From Holothuria scabra (taxonomy: Eukaryota; Echinodermata; Holothuroidea; Aspidochirotida; Holothuriidae), in contig CM074179.1 in the NCBI GenBank assembly GCA_037179385.1, positions 7,874,001 through 7,938,000 of the forward strand: 64,000 nt of DNA, written 5' to 3'. A program made the translations under genes and the position numbers. Shown here piece by piece: positions 19,941 through 38,000 of the stretch. The notes beneath the pieces were generated by a model. The model saw only the letters and a list, made by a program, of their open reading frames with translations. It made no database searches and was not told where the DNA came from. Numbering within the stretch: position 1 is the stretch's first letter; every line of letters starts with the position of its first letter.

Positions 19941-22280
19941 TATAAAATGGCAGTTCATTTCATTTTAGTTTTGTACCAGTTACCTGACATTTTATCATTT
20001 CCAAAATGGGGGTTGGCGGCCAGTTTGGTTTTCATTGGTTTCCACAACACTTTACCCCCCCCCCCCCCATTGTTGAGGAAAAAATGAAAGGTAAGCTATA
20101 TTTATCATTTCTTCCAAACATGACGGTGTATGAGATGGAATTTCTCAAGATATGAAGGTGAAGGTAAGTGAAGCCCGTGTTTGTTCACCATCAATTTTTT
20201 AAGAATTTTCTAAGTAGTTTGAATATTCCTCTCTACCCTTCCATTGCTTTTTTTTTTTTGTGAAGTGCATCACTGCATGCATGAACTATTTAGTGTCTCT
20301 TACAAAACTCTTCCATGACCTGGATAGCAAACCGGGGAACATTGTCTCAGATTAATGACATAAGGTGTCCAAAATCAGAGAATATTGCTTTTACATCGGC
20401 TTTGAAGCCTAAAGACAACTTAGCTTAGGACCCTCTATTAAGATTTTCTTTTGAACAGTCAAAAACCAGAGTCTTTTCCATTACGGTGAAGATCACGTGA
20501 CCTTTTACATTTAAGCTCCACCTCTCTACCAACTTAAGAATGGCTATTCATGATTTTCGTTTCTAATTGACAGTCCCCAGTTCTGTATCTGAAAAGGGTT
20601 TAACCGTTACTCGCTATGCATCTTTTGAGGCGTTCACCTTTCCTGTTCTCCCTCATGCAAGCCGAAAAACGAAAAGTACAATTCACCGATCTAAATTAGG
20701 TCTGAGCTAGAGAACCTACATGGTGATGTACATCTGGTTCGCCTTATTCAGTTTTTAACATTATTTTTCACTGTGTGCCTTCTTCTTAGTCTAAGTAATC
20801 TATGTCTTACGAATTTCTTCAGCTCATCGTTCAAATTATGAGACTGTGACCCTCTTAGACTAGATCATCATTATTAGTTTGTAGCTATATAACGAGATAC
20901 GTTAACGACATTAATCACAAACTAAAGTTAAGCTTAACGTTAGGCCATTAGGTGGCAGGTGTTAGCGTACAGATCTTATAGTATTGCACTAGGTCAGATT
21001 ATACTAACAATGCAGTACTGTGAACAGTGTGTGCGAAAAGAGGTCGTTCGCTTGCTCACTCAGTGGCTATATATATGTAGTATAATGAATATGTATGTTC
21101 TTACGTAGGTGTGTGTACATTTCACTGCTGCTATTGGCTCCCTAAATTTTCTGAGGGAAATTTTAATAAGAAAAAAAGAAAGGGTCACGTGATCTCTGCC
21201 GTAATGGACAAGAGTCTGGTTTGGAGTGTTCAAGAGATAAGCATAATAGAGGGAGCAATGTTAAGTGAGCTTCAAAGCCGATGTGTGGTGGACGCATGCT
21301 AACCAGAGTCTTGAAACACGACTAATTCAAACTATGCCTGTTATCAGTCAATTGCTAATAAATGCTGGTGTGTTGGTGTATTGTAATGAATTTTCAACTT
21401 GAAGCAGACTTACGGGAAAAGATTCTCCCCCTGCAATATTAAAATTTTGAAAAACAAATAACCCTACCATAACCATTGCCCGTATTTAGAGCAGGATAGA
21501 TGACAAACTTTTGGGCACATGAACACACTCCTGTCTATCCGTTGAATTAATTTGGCAATTGAAAACTTCCCAGCATTTTTTTAACCTTTGCCCCAATATT
21601 TGACTACTTCGGGCAAATTTTTGCCAGACTACAGTGTAAAGTTGGGTTAGTGGAAACCTTTTTTCACAATCTACCCAAATGCGTCTCAGGTCTTTTTTAT
21701 TTTTCATGAAAATTGTACTTTAAATATAGCGTTTTCTGTTTTTCGGCAAAGATTTGAGGCTATTAGGATAATTGGTCATTTCGAGTATTGTGTTACACAA
21801 GATTTAAACACAGTCTCAAGAATAATTGTTTCTTTTAAGCCACAGGCTTTCCAAATGTGTCGCGGTTTTCTCTCTCTCTCTCTTAACCTTTCGTAACTAT
21901 GTTACCCTTACTATGATACTTTTCCATCTTTGGACAAAGCTTGACAGAATTTAGATATTCAATAATTTCGGGAATTGTGTGGTGGTTATCTGTAAAGTAA
22001 CGGTCACAGCTTTTTGAGCTAATAGACCCAAATATTCTACCCACCACACCAACTTTGATTTCGGAACAATTTTGTTCATCCCCAGGAATTGCAAAAAAGT
22101 CACTACATGAGGTAAACACATGCCAGATGCTAGGAGCACACTTTTATCCACACCAAGGGAGCAAATTTTAGTCACTCCAAATCTGTTAGAAAATCACAGT
22201 CTACCTGAATTTATTCCGAAATTCAGAGTGGGCCACAATTGCAGAACACCCTGCATCTATTTGAAGGGCGAAAATAAACT
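19941..22280. other. intergenic; nothing recognised
   Basis: A C14 run near 20055 and AT-rich unique sequence. Short open frames on both strands show no family resemblance. Confidence 0.35.
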
Positions 22281-22284
22281 CTCC

Positions 22285-22610
22285 TACAGGTTATCGTTAA
22301 TGTGGAGATCCAGGGGGCGAAGTCCCCGGAAGCTTTGCAACTTTTTCAGTCTGAAAAGTAATATATGAGCCAAAGAATAGCCGAAATGTAATAAAAGCAA
22401 CTTAAATTTGTTTAATTACTTTTGAAAATTTTATTTTGCCACATTCAGTTATGGAGGGGGCATGTCCCCCCCCCAAAAAAAACCCATAAAAATATATTGG
22501 AGGCCACCCCCTGTTCCCCCCCCCCCCCCCCCGCTTTCGTCGTCTATGCCTTCGTAGTATTTATTTTGAAAATAATAACTTCACTATATCTAAATTGTAA
22601 GTTGAAGTTA
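22285..22610 (+). repeat. degenerate hAT-type MITE fragment with C/G runs
   Basis: Contains GATCCAGGGGGCGAAGTCC and GGAAGCTTTG, similar to 23936-23970 (GGTCCAAAGGACGAAGCCC, TGAAGCTCTG). Long C runs at 22466-22475 and 22517-22532 and the end TCGTCTATGCC resemble hAT-like MITE termini in this window. Confidence 0.4.
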
Positions 22611-22689
22611 TATAGCTTCTAGGGACCTCGACCTAATCAAAATGAGTAAGGTATTGAGTATATTTGAGCGATTTTAGCGGAATGAAATG

Positions 22690-22855
22690 AGCCATTCATG
22701 ACAGCCTAAAAATTTAAATGATCTGAGGGCCGTGAGGTTGGTCAGTGACGTATTGTCCTTCGGTGGACCTAATAGCTGCTTCGGGAAGCAGTGAAAGTTT
22801 TGGTTTCCCCCAAACGGCCCTTTGCCAGAGGGTCGGGAAGACTTTAGAAAAAGGA
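22690..22855 (+). repeat. isolated type A body of the U2-headed SINE
   Basis: ATTCATGACAG, CCGTGAGGTTGGTC, TTGTCCTTCGGTGGACCTAA, GCTTCGGGAAGCAGTG and CCAGAGGGTCGGGAAGAC match the type A units at 11949-13100, ending in TTTAGAAAAAGG. No U2 head is seen on this copy. It lies outside the composite element, which shows that the unit moves on its own. Confidence 0.65.
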
Positions 22856-23817
22856 ATGAAAGCGTTGAAACGACTTTACCTTGCTTTCTTGCTGCAGATA
22901 ACTGCAGCAACTATGTTTGGTGAACTTTAACATAATATCAAAAAATTTTCATACTCTTCAAAGATACCGTTACTGGAAACAAAACTTTTTCTACTCGACA
23001 TCGTACAGAATATCTTTGTCAGATAACTAACTGAAGGAAGGAAAAGGAAAAACATTTTTTTTTTCTAGTTAACTATTGTTCACAGTTTATCTGTAAAAAG
23101 AACAGGGAACGATTGGGATTTTTTTTTTGCAATAACTTTCTGTTATTTTACAGAATTTATTTACAGGGTATGTACACACAATGTATAAGCAGTCTGATAT
23201 AACGCGTAGGCCTATCTAGTTAAGATAGGAGCAGAGCAAAAATGGTACCACTTTATATTGGTAACTTTATTTCTTCTGTTATTTTCAAATGACTTTTCAA
23301 CATATTCTCACCCCGAGGACGGGAAGTTTGAATATTCGCAAGTAAGCTCTTACTCCTTTGGTTTTCTCGAAAACTCAAGCCAAAGTTCACTCCCCGAAAA
23401 TCGGTACTGCATCTACTAAAACGAGTGTCTCTTGAATACTTTTCTGTCCGTCTTTCTTCAATTACCCAAAAAATTATAACTACGTCAGACCATGAATAAG
23501 AATTATTGGCATTTTTAACGAGTGTCGTTTTCGCTCTTTGTAGGTTACCTCGAGTGCGGTCGCCAAGAATGCATCTCAACGCGAGCTCTAAGGGTGTAAA
23601 GATTGCGCACATATTAAGGCCCGTTATTTACTTTTCACTGCGCACTTCAATAAGGTGTATTTTCTTTCGATAGGTTACTTTCATTCTTTCATTTTGGTCT
23701 CCTGATCGTATTCAACCTTCATCACATGCAGTACCTAACATCCATACTTTCAAATAGTGTTTTCGAAGCATTTGTCTTGTGCAAATCTTCCGCTATGATT
23801 TTGTTTGTTTTACTACT

Positions 23818-24010
23818 AGTGGCGGCGCCAGAATGCCAACATTTGAGGGGGGAGACAAACTTTAGGCAAAGGAGAATGTTGGGAGGCAAAACATTTCAGG
23901 TGAAGCCCGTAACCAAGTCAAAAGCGTCCACTCCTGCGGGTGGGTCCAAAGGACGAAGCCCTCTGAAGCTCTGGGTTTTAGCAAATCTCTGAAATGTAGA
24001 ATTATATCCC
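23818..24010 (+). repeat. hAT-like MITE fragment
   Basis: Begins TAGTGGCGGCGCCAGAATG, a typical hAT-like terminus, and continues to GGTCCAAAGGACGAAGCCC, shared with 22285-22610. No matching right terminus was found, so it is truncated. Confidence 0.4.
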
Positions 24011-24312
24011 ACGAGAAGTATTTTATTCATTTTTTACGGTTGGAAGGCCAACTGAACTAAGTGGAGGGCAAGTGTGGAAGACAAGGACACATTTTGAATG
24101 TTGAATAATTGTTATTGAATTTGTGAGTACTTAATGCCAATAATGACGGCATATAATGATGCAAATTTCCTTCTTACCTTTTGAGACATCGTTCTTTCCT
24201 GCTACAAGATAAACCCCCAAAACACAAAAGGTTACGTAACATTTTGGTTTAGCTGACTGCATACGATAATGGACTTTGCTTAAACGTGAGAACAATGACA
24301 GTGTTCCTATTT

Positions 24313-24675
24313 TAGTGAGCGCGGTGGATAAAGATCTACCGTAGTAGATCAAACTCTAATGGGAACTCAGATCAATAAAACTCACACGAGATCGAGATCC
24401 ACCGATTTCAATCGACCATTCGGGGTAGATCAGATCGACCTCGCTGAATCAAACTTTATAAGTGACCTCGGATCTCCGGTTTTTGTGATACAGTGCTAGT
24501 GTGTGATACGGAATGGCAGGCAGATTTGTAAACATTGGTGACTTTTCGCTCTTGCGAAATGTGTTCATATAACATGTTGGTCTACTGCGGTCATTCAAAT
24601 GGGAATACTATTCTGGATAAAGTTATTCGACACCGCTTGATGCAATAAAAACCTAATCCACCGCTCTAACTCAAA
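24313..24675. repeat. possible short TIR element rich in GATC
   Basis: GCGGTGGATAAAG at 24321 is mirrored by CTAATCCACCGC at 24653-24664. Between them GATC occurs about eight times in 24331-24480. The inverted repeats are short (about 11 bp) and no target duplication was seen. Confidence 0.3.
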
Positions 24676-24745
24676 CGGGAGCACGGCTAATGAGGTAACT
24701 TCCGCTGCTTTCAAGTGACCTTGAGGAAAAGTCACCGTTATTTCC

Positions 24746-24895
24746 CTAGTTGCCTGCAGACGTGTTGTTGACCTTCAGTCGTGTGGTTGCTTTCGAGAGC
24801 GTGGTTGCCTGCGGGTGTGTAGCTTGCCTTCGGGAGTGGTGTTCCCTTCGGACGTCGTTGTGTTGCCGTTGGAACATGTTACTGCTTTGTTTGGG
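24746..24895. repeat. degenerate GTTGCCTTCGGG minisatellite
   Basis: Variants of GTTGCCTGCGGGTGTGT follow each other about every 20 bases. A related stretch lies upstream of gene 1 at about 9820-9880 (CTGCCTTCGGCCGCGTAG, GTTGCCTTCCGGGGTG), so it marks the left part of the segmental duplication. Confidence 0.45.
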
Positions 24896-24899
24896 ACGT

Positions 24900-27003
24900 G
24901 TTGTTGGGCGTTTATATTTATGAAAATGATAGGTCACTTGTAGTTCTTGGATTCCTTACTAAAACCCAAGTGTTAATCCGAAATACGTCAATGTTTTGCA
25001 ATCAATATTTTAACATGGAGCGATTTGAAACCATCTTATAAGTTAGGCCGATAATGTAAATGAATTCTCTGAACCGATTTTGAAAAACTTAAACGATATT
25101 TTAATCTTTTGACCTACAACGTAAAAACTTTCCATCGACAATTTCATGTGGCTCAATCTGGACAGTTGTGTATGAGGGAGGGCGGTGGAGAGGAAATATG
25201 CAGTCAAATCACTTTTCAGCAAAGTCTCTTATTGGATGACCAGATCCTTCTTTCACAAAGTTACTTTTGAAAGAAGTCGCTTCACGAGAAACCCACCTCT
25301 AACCAAACTTCTGTTTTGTTAAGTCTATTACCAGGCTAACCACATACCCCAAAGAAAAATACTATACCTTTGTGGAATTCCACGAAAGTACAATATGTCA
25401 TCTTGGAGTAAAATCCAAAAGTCAAATTTGACTTTTTGTAAAATTTGAGAACTAACCTTTGAAATGTAAAGAAGTTCCTTTCATAGCCACTACATAGTTA
25501 CTATATCCCTTATCCTGTTGCGAATCAGCGATACTTTACCCCTCGAGGTATCTTGCCACAAAGTTTAAAGAGGACAGAACCAGTTAACCAGGAGGATTTC
25601 GTGACAAAACTTTTGTAAGAAAGTACACATTTTCCTTTGCATCACGTCATCTTTGACGTCTGTTGTCATGGCCATATGTTTTGATAGTGTAACATAGGCG
25701 AAAAATAGGGTGGGAATAAGGAAGGAAATATATTGTTGAATTTTTCACAAGATACACTGAAGAATAGCCCAGGCGATCATGACCCCCTCCCATTCCAGAG
25801 TGATAAAAAGGATGTTACTAATCATTTATTTGGTAATGTTTTAACATTGATTCAAAACCAAAAATCGGTTCTTCAGGTCTGACAAAGTAAGCAACTACTC
25901 GGGAACACATTCCCTGAACGCTAAATCTACGAAATCTTTCCTCCACCCACAATCAGGCAACTCCCTGTTCTCACAGAGATATTACCTACATAGCACCTAC
26001 AAATTAGCTGCTATGGGTATCCCAAGGAACCAAATCTTCTAAGCTACTTTGTCTCTAAGAAACAGCGCAAGAACCTCCCGTACAATATTAGCAGGGAGTT
26101 GGTCAGCCTGGTTGTCTAAGAGTGACCTCCTTCGCAGTTGTTAGTTATGTACTGTTGATATTAGGAATATGCACACACTTAGCTCAAACATGAAGAAATA
26201 ATACAAATCCGCTGAGCGGGCAAGAACATTTCTGTTACTCATTGATGGGAATATCGAAAATTCGTAAGTGTACTTTTGTATCAAGAGCGACATGTCACCC
26301 CGTCCAGTACGTTGTGGGCAAATAAAATCATAACTTTTCTTCTGTTTCTTCTGAACATATAGAACAAAGATGTTACCACTTGGAATCACTTTACAAAGAA
26401 AAATAATGAAAAGTTGGGCACTCACCTACAAGTTCGATTCATCGTAGACTTCTGCGCATGTAGAAAAATTGAAAAAATTAATCCATGTTTATTTAATAAG
26501 GATTCATTTAGATATAGGGCCCTTTGGTTGATTCTGATGTTCAGGTTATAGCATCATATCCTCAGAGCTTCATTGGCCTTCACTCTCTTGGACTCCATTA
26601 GGGCGTTACCTCTGGACGAAAATGCTCCTCGCTGCAAGGCAAAGCGATATTACGAATGAAAGGGAAAACACAAGGATTAACTCATGAACCCATCTACGCA
26701 CCCAGAAGTTAACCACTTCTCATTAATTAAGTTCCGGTCACCCTAGGTTACCACCCACTTGGGGTTGGAACATGAGGCTAGTAACTTGGCAAATCAACCA
26801 TTTCATGGCCACCATGTCAATTTTGTCTAGCATTGCCGTTTGTAGCTAAAATGGGAAAAATATGTTCCAATAAATCTTCATCACGTAGCTATGAAATGAG
26901 AATCGATGAGAGGAAAACGAGTAAAAAATATATTTCCAAGTCTGCAGAGTCGTCCTAACATTTGTTGTTTATTATAAATGTTTCTGTGTACATTTGATTT
27001 CAG
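24900..27003. other. upstream region of dispanin gene 2
   Basis: About 25110-25160 matches 10160-10210 (ATCGACAATTTCAT, then GCTTAATCCG/GCTCAATCTG), after which about 1.8 kb has no counterpart in gene 1. The missing 5' exon of gene 2 should lie here or further left, but no exon could be supported. Confidence 0.4.
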
Positions 27004-31433
<4,430 letters not shown>

Positions 31434-31482
31434 TGAATTTGAAGCGCACCGGAAGTTCAACAAGGGCTACATGTTTTTGACC

Positions 31483-31488
31483 AATAAA
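31483..31488 (+). terminator. candidate poly(A) signal, dispanin gene 2
   Basis: AATAAA 50 bp downstream of the gene 2 stop codon, a plausible cleavage signal for a short 3' UTR. Confidence 0.4.
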
Positions 31489-31609
31489 ACCTGTGCATGT
31501 TGTGCGTTACAAACGGTTGGTCTAATGAAATAGTAAAAGTTACTGATACTCAGGTTCTCAAGTTAACCTGAAATGCATTCTTTCAACGAAGACTTAAAAT
31601 ACGAAACTA

Positions 31610-31740
31610 CTGACATTCTTTTTGGTGCTCAGCATAATCAATCGAAAATGGAAAACAGACCAGTGATCCACAACTGCAGAAAACGCCGCGACCGGCTCGA
31701 TTTGAACCAGTCGGTTGGAAACTGGATGGTAAAACTGCAT
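31610..31740 (+). repeat. tRNA-derived SINE, copy 2 (3' part)
   Basis: Shares GAAACTACTG, GTGCTCAGCATAA, CGACCGGCTCGATTTGAACC and GGAAACTGG with the SINE at 2405-2645, but lacks the tRNA head. It interrupts the alignment between the 3' flanks of dispanin genes 1 and 2, so it inserted after the duplication. Confidence 0.6.
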
Positions 31741-31860
31741 GTGTCCTAACCTAATCAAACCTAACCTAAGCTGATCTAGCCTAGCCTAACCTAACCTTAC
31801 CTAAGCTGACCTAGCCTAACCAAACCTAAACTAAGCTTAACCAACCTAACCCAACCTATT
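31741..31860 (+). repeat. degenerate (CCTAA)n tract
   Basis: CTAACCTAA-type repeats with CTGACCTAGCC variants directly after the SINE; probably its expanded tail. Confidence 0.7.
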
Positions 31861-32194
31861 TACTGATTGGTTTAAAGACAGACACTCATCAGTTTTAATC
31901 GCAACAAACTTGGCAATCGGTATGGATCGTTTTGACTGACACCAACTCCATTAGATGGAGAATTGTTTCAACTATACCTCATGCTCAAAGGTTTTCCTGG
32001 TTACAGACTTTGGACTTGAATACTAATCATGACATGCTCCAAGCACTGTGATAGTATCTTGTCTGCACAAAGAGGAGTTTACACTGCTGTGGGTAACTTC
32101 GGTAAGGTGACTAGAAGTGAAAACGTTGGCAGAATCTTACCCGGTGTGCATAACACTGCCTTTAAAAATCTTTGTATAAAAAAAGAGATATTCA

Positions 32195-32455
32195 CACAAA
32201 AGTAATAACTATTTTATTACCGTTAAATGTGACATGTAGGTTTCAATATCAGAACTTGTTTCTGCATGTATCAAAAATAAAATTTGTCAGCAGTACGAGG
32301 TTATGGTTTGTGCGCAAGCACCACTTTTTTCAGTGATTGTTTCCAAACAAATGTTTGTTTTAATTTTTTAAAGGATAGGATTGAACTATTTTACTACCGT
32401 AAAATGTAACATGTAGGTTTCAATATCAGAACTTGTTTCTGCATTTATTATAACA
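32195..32455 (+). repeat. direct duplication, unit about 60 bp, plus spacer
   Basis: ACATGTAGGTTTCAATATCA, then GAACTTGTTTCTGCAT, occurs at about 32230 and again at about 32410. A diverged copy is in the gene 1 flank near 14915. Confidence 0.65.
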
Positions 32456-32504
32456 TAAAACAAAATGTTACAATGTTATGGCCCTTTTGTTAACAACCTC
32501 CTCT

Positions 32505-32705
32505 TTAGCAAATGCTGAGATTAGTAAACAATTGTTTTTGTCGAAAATAGAAATATGTACACTTACTTTAGCAAGAACTGAGATTAGTGAACGATTGGGT
32601 TTGTCGAACATGCACTTATATAAACATTTACTTTAGCAAGAACTGGGATTAGTGAATGGTTGGTCTGGTCGAACATGCAAATATGTAAACGTTTACTTTA
32701 GCAAT
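32505..32705 (+). repeat. three tandem units of about 64 bp
   Basis: ACTTTAGCAAGAACTGAGAT followed by TAGTGAACGATTGG recurs three times between 32507 and 32700, each ending near ATGTAAACGTTTACTTTAGC. Confidence 0.65.
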
Positions 32706-34426
32706 TATTAATTTTCAAACTAGGAGATGCAATTTTTGTCAAGGAAAGGCAATGTTGTTAAGCAAATTAATGTAAGTTTGCGTTTAATTTGTCCATAATT
32801 TCGATGCCACTCCAGAGAATATAAGACAATATTGCTTGCTCTACCCTAAATATGGTTTAGTGTTAAAATAGATTTACCTGAAAATGTATTAGATCGTTCA
32901 TTTATTTGAAAAAAAAATAACACTGGAGCAATGTGCCTACTTAACATGACATTAGTTGCATCCGTTCATCACCGCAAACTTCGATTCCAGTAGGTTACCG
33001 AAACTTTCGGTGTTTTGGTTTCACCTACAGAAATCCATACTCAGCAGGGTATGCCATGAGGTAGTAAATTGGGATTGCAGTGGCGGATCCAGGAATTGCC
33101 AGAAGGGGGGTGGGTCAGTTGGAAACATATAGTGCCAGCAGGACTACCTAATCAGAGTGACAAAATTGATTGGCCCGAAACATACAAGAAAAAATTTGTC
33201 TTTTCAAGGTGGTCCAAAACGACACTTCCGAGTGCCGAAAATGTAAAGTGGTGCAATAAGCCAGTTCAGAGTTACATCGAAGTCTCACCGGTCAAAGGTC
33301 ATAAGGGTACTCTGAACGCAACTACACTGCACAGTGATCCTGAGGGCACACCTTACTTCGGTATACACTGTACAAAACTCCATAGCCTTCAAACGGTCCC
33401 CACGAATAAGAAAGTGAGCAGGGTAAATAAGAGAAAAGAAAAAAACGCTGAAGTGATACGTTTTAACCTCGACAGAAAGACAGTCTCTACTGCAATGTTT
33501 CAATGATGGAAAACGCAGAAGATTTCGTGAGTAAAGAAGTGCCAGGCCTTTTCCCTCAAGCCGCCGTGCGCCGCTGACACCAGATACGGTGATCACTTAG
33601 CTTTTTCACAACTCGACTAGCAGCCATACTTTTCATTTGAGTTCAAAGTTTTTGTTGTATCATGGAGATGTGTTAGGTACGTACACAAAGTGACATGCAG
33701 AGAAATTATCAATATTTAGCATGCAGTGGCCGACTTGGTTGATTACGGTGATCTTAAGGTGTCACACATGTAAGAAATCTACGAGAGGGGATTGAACGGC
33801 TTCTATTGCATTGGCAATTTTCGTAACCGACTTCTCTCGCGTACGGTTATACAGTTGGCCCCGCTATTCGCATACGCTAAGTTTCGTCCTTGAATTGTAA
33901 CTAAAGCTGAAATGAAGACTTTTTGTAAAAAATTAAAACGGTCACCTATAATTTTCCATCTCATTAAGCCATGTGCCTGATACAGTTGTGTCTTTGGCAA
34001 TACTTTTTGCTGAAGTGAAGGCAGTTTGCTTCTAGATGACAGTGCCCAATGCCGACGCATTGCAGCAAACTACATCTTTGCTTTAATTACCCCTATGACC
34101 TATGACCTGACATGCGCAGTTACAACTCTGAACTGGATTATTATTTTTGTTTCAACATGCAGGGATTAAACAAAATGCAACATTTTGAGACAAGCACTTG
34201 CAATTGTCACAAACCTAAAAAAGTAATTTTCACTTAATGTATTATGTATAGTTATGTCTCAGGGGTCCAAAGTCATATCGTAAACTTTGTCACTAGTTTA
34301 ATTTTTGTGTATGCGATCAGATGGTAAACACACACTGCAAAAAATTGCCGTCAATTTACTAAACAAAAAACAAAGAAATATATTAATTTTACAGAAATAT
34401 TGCAGGCAACTTATTTTCAACTTTTG
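32706..34426. other. intergenic; hAT-like terminus at 33079
   Basis: CAGTGGCGGATCCAGG at 33079 is a typical hAT-like left end with no right end found. An open frame at 33069-33506 starts inside this terminus and has no recognisable domain. Nothing else is supported. Confidence 0.4.
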
Positions 34427-34439
34427 CTGTTATCTCTTT
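34427..34439 (+). repeat. target-site duplication of L1-like element, left copy
   Basis: CTGTTATCTCTTT, repeated exactly at 39995-40007 on the other side of the element. Confidence 0.85.
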
Positions 34440-35030
34440 TTTTTTTTTTTTTTTTTTTGACCATCTCATTTATTGAAAACATTTGATATAGAGCAGGTGT
34501 TATATACAACATTGCAATAGGATACTTACAAGTTTATACAAACTCTCAACTTACACAATTACATAAATAGCGATCGATAAACATATATACATTTAACATG
34601 CTTATTGAACATTATATACAATATACATATATACATTATATACATTCATATTCCCTGGATACGTTATGTAAATTTGAAAATATTTCATGATTTGGACAAG
34701 GCCAACTATAATAATAGCATACAATTAGGATGCATTTATAGATGTATGACGTTGACCTATATAATAAACATATTAAACGAGGAATTTACATACACGGGGT
34801 TTACCTAATAAACGTATTCTAGTTTAAAAAAGAGGTTCAATGAATATAACTTTTAATATTAATTGAATAGATGTGGGTACTCATTATAAAACTTTAATAC
34901 AGCAGCAGTCCGGTTTGCGAGTGAGTGAGTGAGGATGGGGGGGGGATTCAGTCCAAAGGTTAGTTTACAGCGACCACCCATGGAACCAAGACTATTTTTT
35001 TTTTTTGCACATCAAAACAAATGTGGTGCC

Positions 35031-38000
35031 TTAAGAACTTTCCAGTTCATCGATACAATATGATAGACAGCGTTGAATGGCTTTAAATTTATTCCTCCTT
35101 AACTTTGCAGCATTCTTCTTAAGAGATATATATTTTTCAACTTTAATTATGAATTTCATTTTATGGAAAAAGGTGCCGCAGTCAGGCAGGGTATTGTTAA
35201 GCCTACAGTTATGAATGTAATATTTGCAATGCAAAATAAAGTAGTTAATAGGATCATATTCATCATAAATTCGACCAAAGAACATGTCCTTTCTAGAAAA
35301 TAAAAATTGCCCTCCAAAAAATTTTAACTCGCAATCTAAAAGGAAACTAGAGGTTACATGACATGACCAAAAGAGGTGCTCCAGGGACTCGGTTTCAATA
35401 TGACAAAAAGTACAATGATCGGTATCCGTCTTGCCCATTAAATACAACAGCTTATTAGTTCCTAAGATACGATGAATGAATCTGAATTGAAAGTATTTTA
35501 CCTTCGCTTCAGATACAGTACAAAAGGGCATCTTAAAGATAGTAACCCAATCATCGGGTGAGAGGTTAAATTGATTATTCCATTTTACACAAGCTTTAGG
35601 CGGACTGGTAATCTTATCTATCAACAAAGGGTACACTATTTGAGAAGTTTTAGAATTACTATTGAGAGAGGTGATTATATGATCATTGACGTTGTGATCA
35701 GCCTGGTGAATAAGGTGAATCCAGTTACTAGGAATGGCTGATAGCAATCCAAAGTACTTAGTAAATGGATAACTCAAAATATTATATTTATTCCTAAATA
35801 CATCATAAGGCATTTTGCTACCATCAGTACACCGGCCAAATGAAGTTTTTTATCATAGACAATAGAATTATCAATTTTTATGTACGAGTTATTCCAAAGT
35901 ATTTCTGTGCCATAATTATCACTAGGGGTGGTAAAAGAAGCGTCACTCCAACCTTTACAGATATCAAAAATAAAGTCATTAGCAATACAATCTACATCTT
36001 TTCCGAGAAAATTACATTTAAATAAGAATTCTTTACCAAAAGGATAAAGAAAATGATCAAAAAATAATTTCCAGTAACCAGTATTACTAGGGTCTTTGTA
36101 CCTCTTAACCCAAGAGGCTTTCAATGCAAAGGCAAAACTCTGAATATGAATGACCTTTATACCCCCATTACTAATGCTATTATACATTGTGCTTCTTTTA
36201 ATTTTGTCGGGGTTACCGCTCCAAATAAAGTCAAAGACAATGCTTTGTAAATCCTTGAAAAACTCTGTCGAGGGGTTAGAAGCACTTGGAAAAAGAAATA
36301 CGAGTTGACTTAAACCATAAGCTTTAACAATCGTGTTCCTACCAAGTGGAGTGAGATCCCTGCCACTCCAAATTTTAAGTTGATTCTTTAGCCTAGAAAG
36401 CTTTTTCAGATAATTTAAACGAAATAAATCATCTCCATCGTGGGTAAATAGAATTCTAAAAATTTTATTGGACCCTCAGTTAAAGTAATGCCAAAATCCT
36501 GACTGTAAGCTGGACGATTATTAATAAAGGAGCCAAGCGGAAAAAGATGGGATTTACCGTAATTAATTTTAAGACCCGAGTCGGAAGCAAAATTATCAAG
36601 AACGGTAATTATACTAACAAGGAATCACGAGTACCATTTAAAAAAGTGTAGTATCATCGGCATATTGTAAAATTTTAACTTCTTTTCCTAAGACGTTAAG
36701 ACCACTAAGAGTATTATCATAAATTATTTTCCTAGCTAATATTTCGGCAACCAGAATAAAAAGGTAAGGACTAAGTGGACACCCTTGTCTAACTCCTCTC
36801 TCAATAGGGAAAAAACCAGTTGAATGGCCATTGTTCACAACACAAGCAGTACTACCATAATAAAGGGTCCTAATCCACGAACGAAAGCTATCTCTAAATT
36901 TAAAATATCTTAACGTACGGTCAATAAATCCCCAATCTACACGATCAAAAGCCTTCTCAAAATCAATAAGAAAAAGGAAACCAGGTATATTTTGTTTACT
37001 TGTATAGTTGATTACATCTAATACAAAACGAATATTCTCTCCTATAAAACGGTTCTTAATAAAACCAGTTTGATTTTCGCCAATAATGTAGGTGATAACA
37101 TTTTTTAATCTATTAGCGAGAGACTTGGCGCATATTTTATAATCAGTATTGAGAAGACTTATAGGTCTGTAGTTACCCAAGAGATCATGATTTTTATCAG
37201 GTTTACGAATGAGAGTAATTATACCCCTGGTTTGCTCGGAGGATAAATAATGACGGTTGTAAGCATGATTTAAGGAATTAACAACATACCGACCAATGAC
37301 AGGCCAAAAATACTTATAAAAGTCGGTAGATAACCCATCCGTACCCGGGGACTTCCCATTTGGCATGGTAGATAAGGCCTGAAAACACTCCTCCAAGGAG
37401 AGGGGTCCATTTAAAGTATCAAGATTACAGTCTGGTTCAACAAAATCTTCAAGGTTCTGAAATGAAATCATAATCATGATTTAAAGAGCGACTATACAAT
37501 GAACCATAGAATTTACGAATTTCCTGTAGAATGTCCTTACTCTTGTGAATACAAACATCATTATCTACTTGCAAGCGAAAAATGTTTTTGTTGTTTCTGT
37601 TTCTCTTTTCCAAATTCAAAAAGTACTTAGAACTCTTCTCACCAGATTCGACCCATCTAGCCCTTGACCTTACAATAATGCCTTGTAGTTTACTATTATA
37701 AATAGACATGAGCTTTTCCCGAGCTTCCGAAAGTTTATTACGAATCTCATCAGAGTCATTTTCATAGGAAAGTCGCTCAAGGGTAGAGATATTACACAAA
37801 ACTTCATTTTCATACTTGCGGGAATTCTTTGCTTTATTAATGGAAAACTTGATTGTAACCTTGCGGATAATATATTTAATTCTTTCCCATTGGGTGGAAG
37901 GGTCTAGGTCATGTAGGAGGGGAAAATCGGACGAGAAGAGATTTTGAATAATATTAACATAGTCGGTATCATTAAGGAGAGAATTATTAAATTTCCAATA

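Noticed and set aside
31741..31860. Interstitial telomere sequence (CCTAA)n
   Set aside because: The units are degenerate, mixed with CTGACCTAGCC variants, and directly follow a SINE, so a SINE tail or microsatellite is simpler.
33069..33506. 145-codon + strand open frame
   Set aside because: It begins inside a hAT-like terminus (CAGTGGCGGATCCAGG), has no recognisable domain, and no splice or paralogue support.
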